From Terfezia claveryi (Eukaryota; Ascomycota; Pezizomycetes; Pezizales; Pezizaceae), in assembly GCA_015179025.1 (NCBI GenBank), contig WHUX01000342.1, positions 1-41,150 of the forward strand: a stretch of DNA of 41,150 bases, in the 5' to 3' direction. The position numbers and the translations under genes are program-made. Below, in pieces: positions 19,943 to 31,400 of the stretch. The notes under the pieces were generated by a model. It was given only the letters and a program-made list of their open reading frames with translations. It was not told the DNA's origin and searched no databases. Positions within the stretch are counted from its first letter, which is position 1; every line of letters begins with the position of its first letter.

Positions 19943-22719
19943 TAATCTTTGTCTGCATTTTCTTTGCCTATATCTATGTTTGTTGATGAACCTTGCTTGT
20001 TTGGCAAGTATTTTGTAGTACCAATAACTGTTAAATTTAATAGTAAAACAATGGTAACATCAGCTCTCATAGATTATAGTTCTTTGGCGATAGCCTTCAT
20101 TCATTAGACCTTCATCAGTAAAAACTCTATACTAACCTCTAAGCTAAAGACTCCCTGCCTTCTTAATATCATTGATGGCTGCCCTATCTCTTGTGGGGCT
20201 GTTATCTATCTTGTGTATATGCCCAGTGCTATTGGAGACCATTCGGAGGACCTCCCAATGTTCGTGACCAAAATAAAATATCTAATTGTCCTTGGGATCC
20301 CTAGGCTCAGAATACATGATGTGTCAGTTAGGTTCGGCTCTTACACCTTGCAATTCAATAGCCATTATTGTAGGAAAAACTGTGGAGGTCCAAAAATCAC
20401 CATCACAGAGCTATGTACATTACTACCTCTGATAATCCACCCAGCTCAAGTAGTACACCAGCCTGTGCATATCAATACTACCTACTGCCATACTCCCCCT
20501 ATTCTCCCTATTCCCCCCATTCCCCCTATTCAACCTTCCCCAAAGCCCCTGAATATTAGCTTTATCAGGGTAGGGGCTTTTACTTACCTCACTAAAAGAC
20601 ACAAGCTAAAGGCGCATACCCTTTCTATATATGAGGTGAACCTAGAAATCAATAAGACTAGGTCAAGGGAGAAATGGAAGTCTATAGTTCTAGGCAAATA
20701 CCATGAATTTATTAACTTGTTCTCAGAGAAGGCTGCGGAAAAGCTCACACCTCACAGACCACATGACTACATGATTCCACTAATAGAAGGTAAAACCCTC
20801 TTTTACAACCTACTCTATAGAATGTTACAACTGGAATTGGAGGCCCTGAAGAAGTACTTAGAGGAAAACCTTAACAAGGGCTTTATCTGCCATTGTTCCT
20901 CCCCAGCAGGTATACCTGTGCTATTCGTCAAGAAATCAGATGGCTCTGTCTGGCTATGTGTTAATTATTGTGACCTAAATGAGATAATAGTCAAGAATAG
21001 GTATCTCTTGCCTCTAATTCAGAAGACATTAGCCAGGCTTTCTAAGGCAAAATAGTTTACCAAATTAGATTTGAGAGGGGTATACAACCTGGTACAGATT
21101 GCTAAGGGGAAGGAGTGAAAAACTACCTTCCGGATATAATATAGCTATTTCGAGTATAATGTTATGCCTTTTGGGTTGACCAACACTCCGGTATCATTAT
21201 AGCAAGTACTTCATTAATAATACCCTGCAAGACTTCTTAGACATATTTTATATAGCATACTTGGACAATATTGTTATTTACTCGGATTCCCTAGCAGAAT
21301 ATAAGATTCATGTCAGGCAGGTTTTGGAGAAGCTAGAGCAGGCTGGGCTGTACCTTAAGACTAAAAAATACGAATTCTATGTCCAAAAGGTGAAGTATTT
21401 GGACTTGATTATAACCATGGAAAATATCATAATGGACTCCACCAAAGTTGTTACAATCTAGGAGTGGGAAATTCCTGCCAACTTAAAGGGTATGCAAGCC
21501 TTCCTAGAATTTGCCAACTTCTATTGCGGATTTATTCTGGAATACTTAAGATTTACGGCACCTCTAATAGCTTTGATGAAAACGAAAGTAGAAGCTGGCT
21601 TATACCTAATAAAAAAGGCCTCCCACTAGAATCCCGAAGCCCAATTGGCCTTTAAGAAACTTAAGGAAGCCTTCTACTCAGCACCAATCCTGGCTTATTT
21701 CGACCCCGATAGTAAGTATATTGTAGAAACTGATACCTCCGACTATGTCTCCTCAGGAATCTTGTCTCAGTATGACAACAGAATCCTCTACCTAGTAGCT
21801 TACTTCTCTCCCTAGTTGAGTATAATTACGAGATTTATGACAAGGAACAGATGGCTATCACATGAGTATTCGGGGAGTGGAGGTCATATCTAGGGTCAGC
21901 CAAGGGGATTATCGAGGTGTTGTCTGATCATAAAAACCTTGAGTATTTCACTATTACCAAGCTGCTTAACTGATGGCAGGCTAGGTGGTTAGAGTTCTTA
22001 TCTTAGTTCAACTTTAAAATCAAGTATTAGCCTGGAAAGACTAGGGGTAAGCCAGATACACTGATCAGGAAATCAGGAGATCTCACTAAATTGGGGGATG
22101 AAAGACTGAAGTACTAGAATTAAGTGGTACTAAAACCTGAAAATCTCGACATGGTGGCCAATACCCTTGCTAATGCTGATGTTGATACGGATACTGACAT
22201 TGATGCTGATGCTAATGCTGAAGTTGGAGCATACCCTGAAGCAGATCTCCTTCTACAGATATGACAAGCATATATAGAGGACCCTTTAGTCAAGGATATA
22301 ACCACTACAGTAGAATCTGAATAGCATCATTATGCCAAGATTTCTCTAGCTAAATGCACTATCTAGGATGGCCTTCTATACTACCAGGACCAACTTTATA
22401 TGCCTTAAAGTGAGCTATGGATGCAACAGATTAAGGAATATTATGATGCCCTAGCCTCAGGCCATCCTAAAGTAGCTAAAACCTTAGAGCTACTGGCCAG
22501 GCAATACACTTGAATAGATCAGCAGAAAGATATAGAAAGGTATATGTAGAACTGCTATACTTGTAAATGATCGAAGCCTACTCGTTATGCCCCCTATGGA
22601 ATCCTGAAGCTCATGAAGATTCCAGTTCGACCCTGGCAACACTTAACTATAGACTTTGTAATTGGGTTGCCAGAGGACTCGGAATTCAATGCCATTCTAA
22701 TGGTCATCAACAAGAAATC
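19943..22719 (+). pseudogene. pol: gypsy pol: protease, reverse transcriptase, RNase H, integrase N-terminal part
   Basis: Order and evidence: an aspartic protease with ALIDYSS in place of ALIDSGS (about 20053-20085) and the LGIPRLRIHDVSV follow-on; reverse transcriptase at about 20850-21450 with FVKKSDGSVWLCVNYCDLN, LDLRGVYN and MPFGLTNTP; RNase H at about 21690-22030 ([14 protein letters not shown]). The polymerase active-site YLDD reads YLDN at 21258-21269, a G-to-A change that alone would abolish activity. The integrase zinc-binding HHCC region is at about 22440-22570, followed by the first catalytic Asp (TIDFVIGLP, about 22645-22675). The frame is cut in the codon after NKK at 22719 by the Plavaka-type element. 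Many TAG/TGA codons and at least one frameshift near 21190. Confidence 0.93.
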
Positions 22720-23407
22720 GTGTTTGCGTCCTGTGCATCCAGACGCACAGGACGTACAGGATGCACAGGATGAAAACTCAAGATCAGGACGCCAAAGCTC
22801 GGTGCTCGTGCGTCAGGACGCACTAGCAGTTTGTGTGCGCGCTTGGGACGCAACGCACTCTACTTCCGCACCTGGGACGCAATATACGGGCGCGGCAGGT
22901 GCTCTCCCTCCTGGGATGCAAGACATGTGTGCTTCTGCTCCTGGGATGCAAAGCTAATTCGAACTTGATCCCGACACATTTAGTGGGTGAACGCACGTCC
23001 CTGACATCTTTGTAAGTTGCACCTGCATCCCTGATATAAATCCGAATTAAGAACCGTTCCAGACGCTGTCGCAAGCACAACCTGCTTCCCCAACGCCATT
23101 AGTTTATTGCTTACTCTTCCCTAATGCTTATGCAAATTCCTGCATGTCCTCAACTCTGAGGTGGTCAAAGCTCACGTTGCCAATGCAGGGTTCCCAACCT
23201 TGTTCGTCGGGGATGCATTAGGATCAAGCGGGTGAATTCAGGATGGGCATTAGGCATGGTACCTAGTTCTAGTTTGATATTATATATATTTGACTTCTAC
23301 CTAGCTAATCCCTACTCCTCCCAAAAAAAAAACCCTAGAAAAAAACAAAATTAATGCTAAGTCAGAAAACAAAATACTAATAAATCCACCACATATAATC
23401 CCTAAGC
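22720..23407. repeat. left subterminal region of the Plavaka-type element
   Basis: Contains a perfect 10-bp inverted repeat, CGTCCTGTGC and GCACAGGACG, at 22727-22754 with an 8-base loop. Four copies of a YYTGGGAYGCAA motif follow between 22845 and 22955. Short open frames here are by-products of these repeats. 23280-23400 is A-rich and empty. Confidence 0.65.
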
Positions 23408-24508
23408 TTATTCATCTATGTCAAGATCATTCTCGGTCTGCTCATCATTAGAGGTTTGGTGTTCATCGTCTTGCACATCAAAGATAGAGTTAGCCTTGAA
23501 TGGGTAATGAGTATAGAGAGACGTAAAACTTACTAAGGAAGTGGTCTTCATCCTCTTCAGCATGAGCCAGGCACCGCATGCCGTCAGGAATGCGTTGCCA
23601 TGCAAGCTGAGTTGCTTGTTTGGCCTAGAGAAGTTCTTGGGTGAGCTTAGCTTCAAAGGCGGAGGTATCACCAATATTGAGGGGTTGGTCTGATTCCAAA
23701 CATCCCTTGAGTTATGCAGCTGCCATTCGTGCACCTATATCTGCCTTTATGGCAGCCAAAAGGAGCATACATACTTTCCTGGGGTGTGCATTCCAGGTGG
23801 CTAGAAAGCGTTTATATGTTGCTATATATGTCAAAATGTGACCTCGTTACGTTGGATTAGAAGTACTTACAAATAGATATATCGTATTTGAAATTCCCAG
23901 TTTTGGATGGTTCCACATACACCCCTGTGGTCCATGACTTTAGGCAATGACGCATTGCAGAAGTGACAAGGCAAATGAACACTTCATTGATAGAATCAAA
24001 GAAGGTTTCATCGAAATTCCCGCGTATTTTGACTGAGGCAAAATACTTGCGGAAAATGACATCCATTATTTCGCTCGCTCGGAAATGCCTTTGGTAGGTC
24101 TGTATGAGTTAGACATGTCAGACTTCCGATGCTGTGAGGAACCTTTACCTCTCGGCCATCGGCACGGCAAATGAACCGATCCTCTAGTAACAGGTATTTC
24201 ACTTGCTCAGCAATCTCATATTGTGGCAGCTTGGACAACCCAAAGACCTCGACAATGTTGTGTTTACATTCGTAAACAAGATGGGAGCGAGTTCATGAAT
24301 GTATGCTGCGGAGCTGTGCAAGTTTAGATTAACATCCGACGTCACAGATAGGGAATATTACATAAATGCGTGTTTGCGATTTTGACACGTTCCAGTTCTT
24401 GGCCAGGATCCTCTTGCACCTTAATCCAGCTTACAGACAACAGTTGCTGGATCTCCTCTGCATTCAGCATAGGATTTGCGAACAAAGTGTAGTAATGCAC
24501 ATGCGAGG

Positions 24509-24513
24509 CTGCT
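24509..24513. repeat. target-site duplication CTGCT, left copy
   Basis: Perfect match to 25105-25109 across the solo LTR. Confidence 0.9.
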
Positions 24514-25104
24514 TGTCACAACCGTCCTTTCCTAGCTGGGTTTGAGAGTCAGACCGCATTCCGTCCAACTCTCGTTATTATTGATTGTATCTTGATTTGA
24601 CACTCGAACAGGCTTGTTCGGGTGTCGTCGATGGGTGATTGTTATCTTAGCTTCCGAGATAGGAATCTCTGGAAGCTTATTCCTTCCACGTCCTTGGCCT
24701 GGAATCATGTATATATATCTTCGTCCCTCCGCCCTTTCGTTGGATCCCCATCCAACGTCTTGTATATCCCATACAGGGCCTTGCTTCTCTCCACGTTGGT
24801 GCATCTCCCTTGTGCACCTCTTTGTCTCGCCTCGACTCTGCAGCCCTGCTGCCCACCCCGCGAACCTCCTGTCCTTGCCTTGCCTCGCCTTGTGTTGCAG
24901 CCTAGCTGCCTCTCTTGACACACGCGGCAACTACTTCCGCGTGTCTCGTGTCCCTTGCCCTCTGCCCCTCTTGCCTCTTGCCCTTGCCTCCCGTCTCAGC
25001 CTCCCCCTGGTCACATACGTAGCGTTCCTACGTGTATGTTATCCTAGCCTTGCCCTTGCCCCGGCGTACCCCTTGGTCGCCTTGCCCCCAGAGCCGTCGT
25101 TACA
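24514..25104 (+). mobile_element. solo LTR related to the enclosing gypsy family
   Basis: 591 bp, beginning TGTCACAACCGTCC and ending CGTCGTTACA, flanked by perfect CTGCT duplications. Its middle and right parts align with the gypsy LTRs (ATGTATATATA box, CCATCCAACGTCTTGTATA, CCTCTTGCCCTTGCC, CCTACGTGTATGTTA). It is far richer in C and G: where the gypsy LTRs have T or A this copy often has C or G. It is therefore a younger or RIP-spared relative and approximates the undamaged LTR sequence. Open frames across it are not genes. Confidence 0.93.
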
Positions 25105-25280
25105 CTGCTCAAGTCGTGAGTTCCTTGTATTGTTCTAGTATAGTGAAGAATGAGCGTGATCTCGGCCCGACGCGAGACGGCTTCTTGGCCATACAGTCAG
25201 GCCCATCCTCCTGATGTATATTATGGTCTTCTGAGTCCAAGCTGAACCCATCACTTGGCACATTAATTGTACCAAACATG

Positions 25281-26154
25281 GTGTGAGTATGCAGCCGCCC
25301 TCTGCTAGCAGAGAGTGGCGGTGGGGAGGACTATGTATATCATGGTCAGCCAGACTAATCCTGATTTAGTTTGGGGGTGGTACTCACTCGCACCCTAGAA
25401 CTTGGTATGAGTACAGCACTATAGTCAATGTGCACTTTTCTTATAGTGTGTGCGGCATCCAACATGGCATGTCGTTTGGAGAGTTGTATGTGAGGAGGCT
25501 GTAGTACAGTCTTCTCAACTTCCTCCGCTTGGTGCCCCTCAGTAACAGTTTGTCATCTTTTAACCCCTTGAGACCTTAGGCGTCATGACATTATGCAAGG
25601 TAGATGTGGGGAACAGGGATAGGCCTATAATTGATGATTAACTTCCTTAATTTTGTGCTCAATAGTACTTGCTGTACTTCGGATTTGTGGATGTAAGGGA
25701 TAAGGATGTTAACAGGAGACCATAAAGAGTGGACATGGAGGATGAGGAAGTTCACAAGAGGTAATAAAGAGTGGACGTGAGGAGTCGGGAATTTGGGCTA
25801 ACCCAGCACACTAGAGATCAATGGGTGATATGCTACATCGAGTATCTTCTATCTGCCTTTAATGCCAATCCTATCTAGATAACCAGTATTTTAAAAAAAA
25901 CTATCTAGATAAACAAACACCAGACTCAACCAGACTAATACCCAACTAACCCTAAAAGTACTGAGACTAATCACAAGAAAACTCGAATAACTATAAACGA
26001 ACTCGACTAACAATAAAAAAAACCAACTAAAAACAAAACAACTAACCTTGAAATAAAAGCCCTAAAATACAACCCAAATACTACCTGACGTCCAAAGTCA
26101 TATAATGATCCTTACTGCCTCCATTTCCCCCTACTGCCTCCGTTGCCTCAGTTA
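25281..26154. other. spacer between two minus-strand accessory genes
   Basis: No convincing coding frame. A direct repeat of ATAAAGAGTGGAC occurs at about 25719 and 25765, and CTATCTAGATAA occurs twice near 25872 and 25901. Some of it may be intron or 5' leader of the DUF6532-like gene. Confidence 0.4.
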
Positions 26155-27433
26155 CTACTGACTACCTGCAGCAGGCGGCTGATTTGCGTTCATAGGGTTT
26201 GGGAAGGTGGGGATAGTGAGGTTGGGGAGTGCTGGTGGGGGTGAAGCTTAGGCATTTATTGTCTCCCAATAGTATTGGGCTGCGTTCAACCCACGAACTT
26301 TGCTCACCATCCGTTGAATGCTCAAGAGTCAGTTCAATTGAGTAGCCCGACGCCCTACGGCTACCACCTGATGTGCTTTGACGAGTTGAGGACCAGAGGT
26401 AATTTTTGGCCGTTTGAGGCATCGAATATAGCAGTAATCCTCATTATCAGAATCAATGATGCCTGCATTTGGGAAGAGGCGCTTGTGCTACTTCTTAATA
26501 TTGTTCAGGGTTTGATGCTGGCGGGCCACTCTTCCATGGAGTTCATACTTGCATTGTTCGAAAGTATGGTCTTTTATAGGTATCCGACGCCGATGGACCC
26601 CAGCGACAATACGTACATTCGCATCAGAATCTTTGGCAAAATCTTCATATTCGTTCCGGGGGATAAACTTCTCAAGTTCGATGTAAGGATTGGCTTGGGG
26701 GGGGTATTGGCTCTTGGGGGTATAGAATGGAGTAACACCATTAGGCGTACTGGGTCACTTTTAGACATTCGGAAAAATGCCTTCACCTCTGCGTCAGAAT
26801 GGAGACCGGTATAGTCGGTAGGAAAGCTGAGGTTAGGAGGGTTCGAGTCTCTGAGTGCGGCCAATATTTCTCGAACCTTTCGATCGGCAGGAACATGAGC
26901 TTTGACTATATCCCAAATCCCATCTAGAGTCATTGTCTGAATAACCCCTAATCTCCTCCTATCCCGTTCATTCCAGATCTACCTATTGATATCCCTATGT
27001 CCTCCTATCTCAGGATCACATACCCAGAATGCTACTGCTGTCCCTGCAGCTTCACCGGTGTTGGAGATGTCATCTTCTTCGTCAGAGTTCTCATGATCAT
27101 GTGCTCTCTTTTGAGCATGCTTGATAGCCAGGTTTTTTGATGTCTCAGAATGTTTCTTCAGGCAATCTTGTAGTAGTGCCTCCAGTGCCTTTTTGTAGGA
27201 CTTGGACCCACCGGCCAGTCGATTCCTCATGGAACTCCTAAATCCAGTTAGGCTGCGAGCAGCAATGATAAGAGCATCTTTCTCATTTTGGCTTGCTGAG
27301 GCCCAACTTCAAATTGAATGTTGGGCACAATAGTCCTTAACAGCATTGCGCCATGATGTGTAGTCGGCATCTCGAGTGTTCCACCCCAAGTCGGTCTTCG
27401 AGTTCTGAATTAGGTTCTTCAGAGTAACCATTT
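26155..27433 (-). pseudogene. unknown accessory gene of the transposon
   Basis: The minus-strand frame starts at ATG 27431-27433 (MVTLKNLIQNSKTDLGW) and runs with one frame change to TAG at 26155-26157, about 425 codons. A Lys-rich, acidic-patch middle region (HAQKRAHDHENSDEEDD, about 27060-27120) is followed by TLDGIWDIVKAHVPADRKV and then, in the shifted frame after about 26760, by PYIELEKFIPRNEYEDFA, a basic helix (RRRIPIKDHTFEQCKYEL) and KRLFPNAGIIDSDNED. The C-terminus is Pro/Asn-rich and ends AAGSQ. Nonsense codons are near 27317 (TGA), 26980 (TAG), 26495 (TAG), 26335 (TGA) and 26250 (TAA). I do not recognise the family. It lies divergent to the transposase across an 0.8 kb spacer, so it is probably transposon cargo or a mobility helper. 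Confidence 0.5.
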
Positions 27434-28216
27434 TGGTTGAATATGGGTCGTGTTAGTCTAGTCTGGGTTAGTCGGGTTGTCCTCCTCGTACGTCGGGTGT
27501 GAGTTTGGGTAAATAAAGGATTACCTTATACGGAAATGTGCCTAAATAAGATCTTTGTGTTGCGCTCAATATAAAGGTAGCTGTTGTTTAAGTGGATATG
27601 GTACATAGATTAGGAATGATGATTCACTATGACTCGATGGGGTACATCGGGTCTTTTATATACTACATGGGCAAAGGCCTTTATTTGAGCTTTGAAATCA
27701 TGACTGTTTGAGGTCAAACTTCAAAACGGATAGAAAGTAATACATGTGCTGGGTCATGTCTGAACTCGACGGCACTAGCCCACTCTAGGACAAGCTTGGT
27801 CTACAAGTATACTAGGGTAGTATATATAATACGGCAATATGCATATGGGAACAACCTCAAGTTTGCTTCGAATATGAATAAATTCTGAGATTACTACACT
27901 AATGTTGTACATATAGCTTTATTGTTACTTATTTTGCATAATGAGTTATGGTGTAGTGGTTAGGGATCGAGTTGACATTGAGCTTATCTAGGTGACTAGC
28001 AAGACATGGGTTCGATTCTTCTTCAGTTTTTTACTTTTTAATTTTTATTGGTTTACTAAGGAACTCATAATTAGACAGTTGTTCGACTGTACCAGGGAAA
28101 CCCCCGACGAGCTTAGCAGAACACTTAAACAACATTACTTCACAAAATCACTTCAAACTTCGCTTTTTACCCACTCACCAATTGCGAAACTACCCCACAG
28201 ATACCCAACTTCCAAA
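27434..28216. promoter_or_regulatory. divergent spacer between accessory gene and transposase
   Basis: AT-rich region between two outward-facing start codons (27433 minus, 28217 plus). It holds the tRNA-like Pol III sequence at 27943-28030. No TATA or activator site can be assigned with confidence. Confidence 0.4.
27943..28030 (+). ncRNA. tRNA-like sequence / SINE-type Pol III promoter remnant
   Basis: An A-box-like TGGTGTAGTGGTTAG (about 27949-27963) and a B-box-like GGGTTCGATTC (28008-28018) are spaced as in a tRNA gene with a long variable or intron region, followed by TTTTTT at 28028-28033 and further T-runs. The acceptor and T stems do not pair well. It is a tRNA pseudogene or the 5' part of a tRNA-derived SINE, not a working tRNA. 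Confidence 0.45.
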
Positions 28217-31200
28217 ATGAATAGCAACAATACCCGTTGTCCCTAGTACAATAGTATGTATGCTTCTTGGGGAGCATATGCTAATCACATCGAGAACAAA
28301 CATCCAGACAAACATGAAACATTCACCCCTCGTACATATCGACAAAATGATGTTCTACAGCATACAGAGGCCTACATAAAACAATCAGGCCCTATATTGA
28401 CCCACGAAGGTAAAGCTTCTCCTCGAGGCATTTCAGGTATTGATCATGCTGACGCCAGATGGTGAAGGTTCTGGTGGAAGGATTTCAGATAATGATGAGA
28501 ATGAGGATGACTTTGGTCAAGATATTGATAGGGATGACCTCGGCCAAATACAACAACTCTACGGAGATTTCCAGCCCATGTAACATGACGATATTGATGA
28601 TCCGGCAAATGACTCGGATGCAGAACCAATTCAGGAATCCACCAATTCCACCCCCGACGCCAAAGAATATAAAACTAACCAGATTCGGCAGTTTTCAGCT
28701 GGATATCAAGCAGGCCAACTACTCTGAAATTTTCCATTCTGGCGCAACGATCACCGGGATACAATTATCTTCATCCCTTCTATAATACCCGTGATTTCAA
28801 CCTGGCTCGGTTTTTTATTTTCTGCAAGGTGCCCCTAACTAAGATTGATGATTTTTTTCGGGAGAACATCTTACCAGGGTCACCCGCCGACCCCCCAATG
28901 TCTAGTGTCTCCTTTAAATCGGAGTACACATTTACCAGACAAACCAACAAAATAGTTACCGATCCTAGGTGGGCAACAGGATTGGTTCAATATGATGAGT
29001 ATCTCAAGGCCGATTTCTACTATCGCAACATAATAGATTGTATCAAATATCTATTGCGGCAGTGAGCCTTTGTGAAACATATACTCTGGGAACTGGTAAA
29101 GTTGTTCAACTCGGATAATGAAAGAATATATTCCAAGCTGAATACAGGATCATAGTGGTGGGAGCAATAGGTATGCACTCTAATGAAATTACTCTACTAT
29201 GGCTGCTTGCTTACGTCTTGCAGAAGCAAGTTCCCACCGGGTGTATGGTAGTCCCAGTCCTTTTGGCGTCGGATCAAACCCATCTCACCAACTTCTCTGG
29301 GGACAAGAAGTTATGGCCACTATATATGAGTATTGGGAATATCAAATCCACCATTCGCAATAAACCGACCATGAATGCGTAGATTCCTATTGCCCTACTT
29401 CCAATCCCCCTGAAACGCTTTGATAGAATTCCCGGGCACCCTGTCGAGGCTCAGGAATTGGACGCTCTCTAGGTTACGTATGGGATCCTGAGTTCCATAC
29501 TCAGTCCCCTGGCTGACGCAAGAATTCAACAAGGGAGTGAGATGGTATGTTGTGATGAAAAGGTATACAACTGCGTGCCTAGGCTATCTGCCTGGTTGGC
29601 AGACCATATGGAGAATATCATAATTCATGGCATTCTTTCCAACAGATGTCCGGTCTGTATTGCCCCTCCCAATGAATTTGGAGATCTTCCGGACACACTA
29701 TATTATACACGGCAATACTCCCAGTATGCCACTGCATACCACAAATCCAACCTGCACGTGCTTGAATCCGACAGTGTTAAGAGGATCAACAATGCCCTTT
29801 GGCATCTCCCCAACCTTGAACCTCATACTCTTTTCGCGGGGATACCTTGCACATACTTCTCCTGAGGATGCTTACCCACCTAATGAAGTGGATCCAGAAA
29901 TTCCTTAATCACGTCAGATGTCTTACAGTGTTCGATCACATATGGTCTCGATTACTACCTTTCTCGGGGTTTACTAGGCCAAACAAGGCGTACCGTTCCA
30001 TCACCCAATGGTAGGATAAGGAAATGCGCAATCTACTACGGGTACTTCTGGCAGTATTCACAGCTGCACTTACTAGGAGATCAGACATCCCTGCAATTGA
30101 AACTCGACATAGAGCATCTTACCACAAGGCAATACTCTGCGTTCGGTATTTAACGGACTTCATTCTCATTGCACAATACAAGGTGCATACTCCAGGAACA
30201 ATCCAATCAATAAGGGATTACCTCGAGGACTTTCATAAGTACAAAGAGGTGTTCCTCCGATTTCGTGCAACAAAGTCCACTAAGGCTGCAGCAAAGGTAG
30301 CATTGAAAGACCTCCGCACAGAACATCACTGCCTACTAGTATCAGATGAATTACGTCCTGCTATACCCTCTGAACGATGCAAGCTCCAGAAGGAGTTGCA
30401 ACTAGAGACTGAGGAATTGGTGAACAAGACCCTTACCAGTGGTGCACACTACAACTTTCCAAAATGCATTTAATATTGCATTTCATGGAACAAATAGCCA
30501 AATACGGATCTCTCCTGCAATATTCAACAGAGATCTGTAAAGCTTCACATAAGCCTCTCAAAGACGCATACCGTCGCAGTAACCATATCAATGCATTGCC
30601 ACAAATTCTGCGGTCTTACACGCGGGCACACCATTTCATTATGCAGGAAAGAAATCTTGAACAATAAATCTCTGATCTTCCCCACATGCCTGACAAATAA
30701 GGAGCATTATTTGTCCGACGCGCAAAGGTTTATATCTCTCTAATGACGCTGCTCCTGAGCTGACCAGACGTAAGTTGCAAGAACTGCTAACTACAACAGA
30801 TATATATAATCTGGAAATATTAGAGAAACTCTACCAGCTACAGGACGTCAGAGCACTAACAATGACCTATCTTGCACGCAATCATTACGCCCAGTCCTCC
30901 AACCCCAAAACCGATGTCATACGTCTACAGATGCCCCGTTGGAGGCATTTCATACTCTCCAGGTTACGGTTCCAACATTCAATGGTGATGGACACATGCT
31001 ACACCATGTACGATGCACCGGAGGTAAGTTATTCCACAATCAAGATGAAAGGCATGACTGGGTGTTTGTCCGACGTCGCAAGTCAGCATAGGAGAAGGTC
31101 CCTGGTGGACTTGATGGCAGGGTTCCTGCCAAACTAAATGCTTTATTCAAACTGTGACACATGGCAGCCAAAGATACGTACTGCCTTGCTCATGTTTCAC

Positions 31201-31400
31201 TAATGACAATAGTGGGATCATTAACACCCGATAGCCTAGAGGGTATGGTGCACGTCGGATTGCTATCGAAGAATCATGTGATAAGAATTGCGGACATAGA
31301 GGGCATAGCTTACCTAGTCCCGATCCATGATGGGGAGCTTTATATTATTAACAACCGCATTGATCTACATACGTAGAATGATATTCATGATGGTCACTAG
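28217..31400 (+). pseudogene. Plavaka-type transposase, decayed
   Basis: DDE transposase in the style of the fungal Plavaka family (PF18759-type). ATG at 28217 leads into an N-terminal C2H2 finger; CP-stop-Y stands for the family CPxC, and YASWGAYANHIENKH carries both His. An acidic linker follows (DNDENEDDFGQDIDRDD). The conserved core starts near 28770 (HPFYNTRDFNLARFF, then TDPRWATGL), then TGS-stop-WWEQ for the family TGxWWWxxQ at 29143-29169. A 53-nt intron fits at 29171-29223 (GTATGC...TTGCAG). Then come VPVLLASDQTHLTNF, RCPVCIAPPNEFGD, GDTLHILLLRMLTHLMKW, FLRFRATKSTKAAAK, NFPKMHLILHFMEQ, STEICKASHKPLKDAYRRSN and a C-terminal LAHVSLMTIVGSLTPDS domain to TAG 31398-31400. At least four frame changes (near 28465, 28770, 29838, 30467) and a handful of stops inactivate it. 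Confidence 0.87.

Larger units (their letters stand above)
23408..25280 (-). pseudogene. DUF6532-like accessory gene of the transposon, split by a solo LTR
   Basis: The minus-strand gene starts at ATG 25278-25280 (MFGTINVPSDGFSLD) and stops at TAA 23408-23410. Removing the solo LTR 24514-25104 and one CTGCT copy continues the frame from FTILEQYKELTT into HYYTLFANPMLNAEEIQQLL. Three GT-AG introns are readable: 24100-24148 (49 nt, CTAAC branch box), 23822-23870 (49 nt, GTAAGT donor) and 23470-23533 (64 nt); another is likely between 24240 and 24360. The spliced core (RFICRADGRE, TYQRHFRASEIMDVIFRKY, EVFICLVTSAMRHCLKSWTTG, TYKRFLATWNAHPRKV) resembles the fungal DUF6532 domain (PF20149), common in multi-copy in mushrooms. 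Function unknown. The C-terminus is acidic (ENDLDIDE). In-frame stops are few (TGA at the LTR junction, TAA near 23720, TAG near 23630). The family call is from memory of its pattern and is tentative. Confidence 0.5.

Noticed and set aside
24532..25214. Long open frames on both strands, one of 174 codons
   Set aside because: They lie within or over the solo LTR 24514-25104, whose ends and target duplication are clear.
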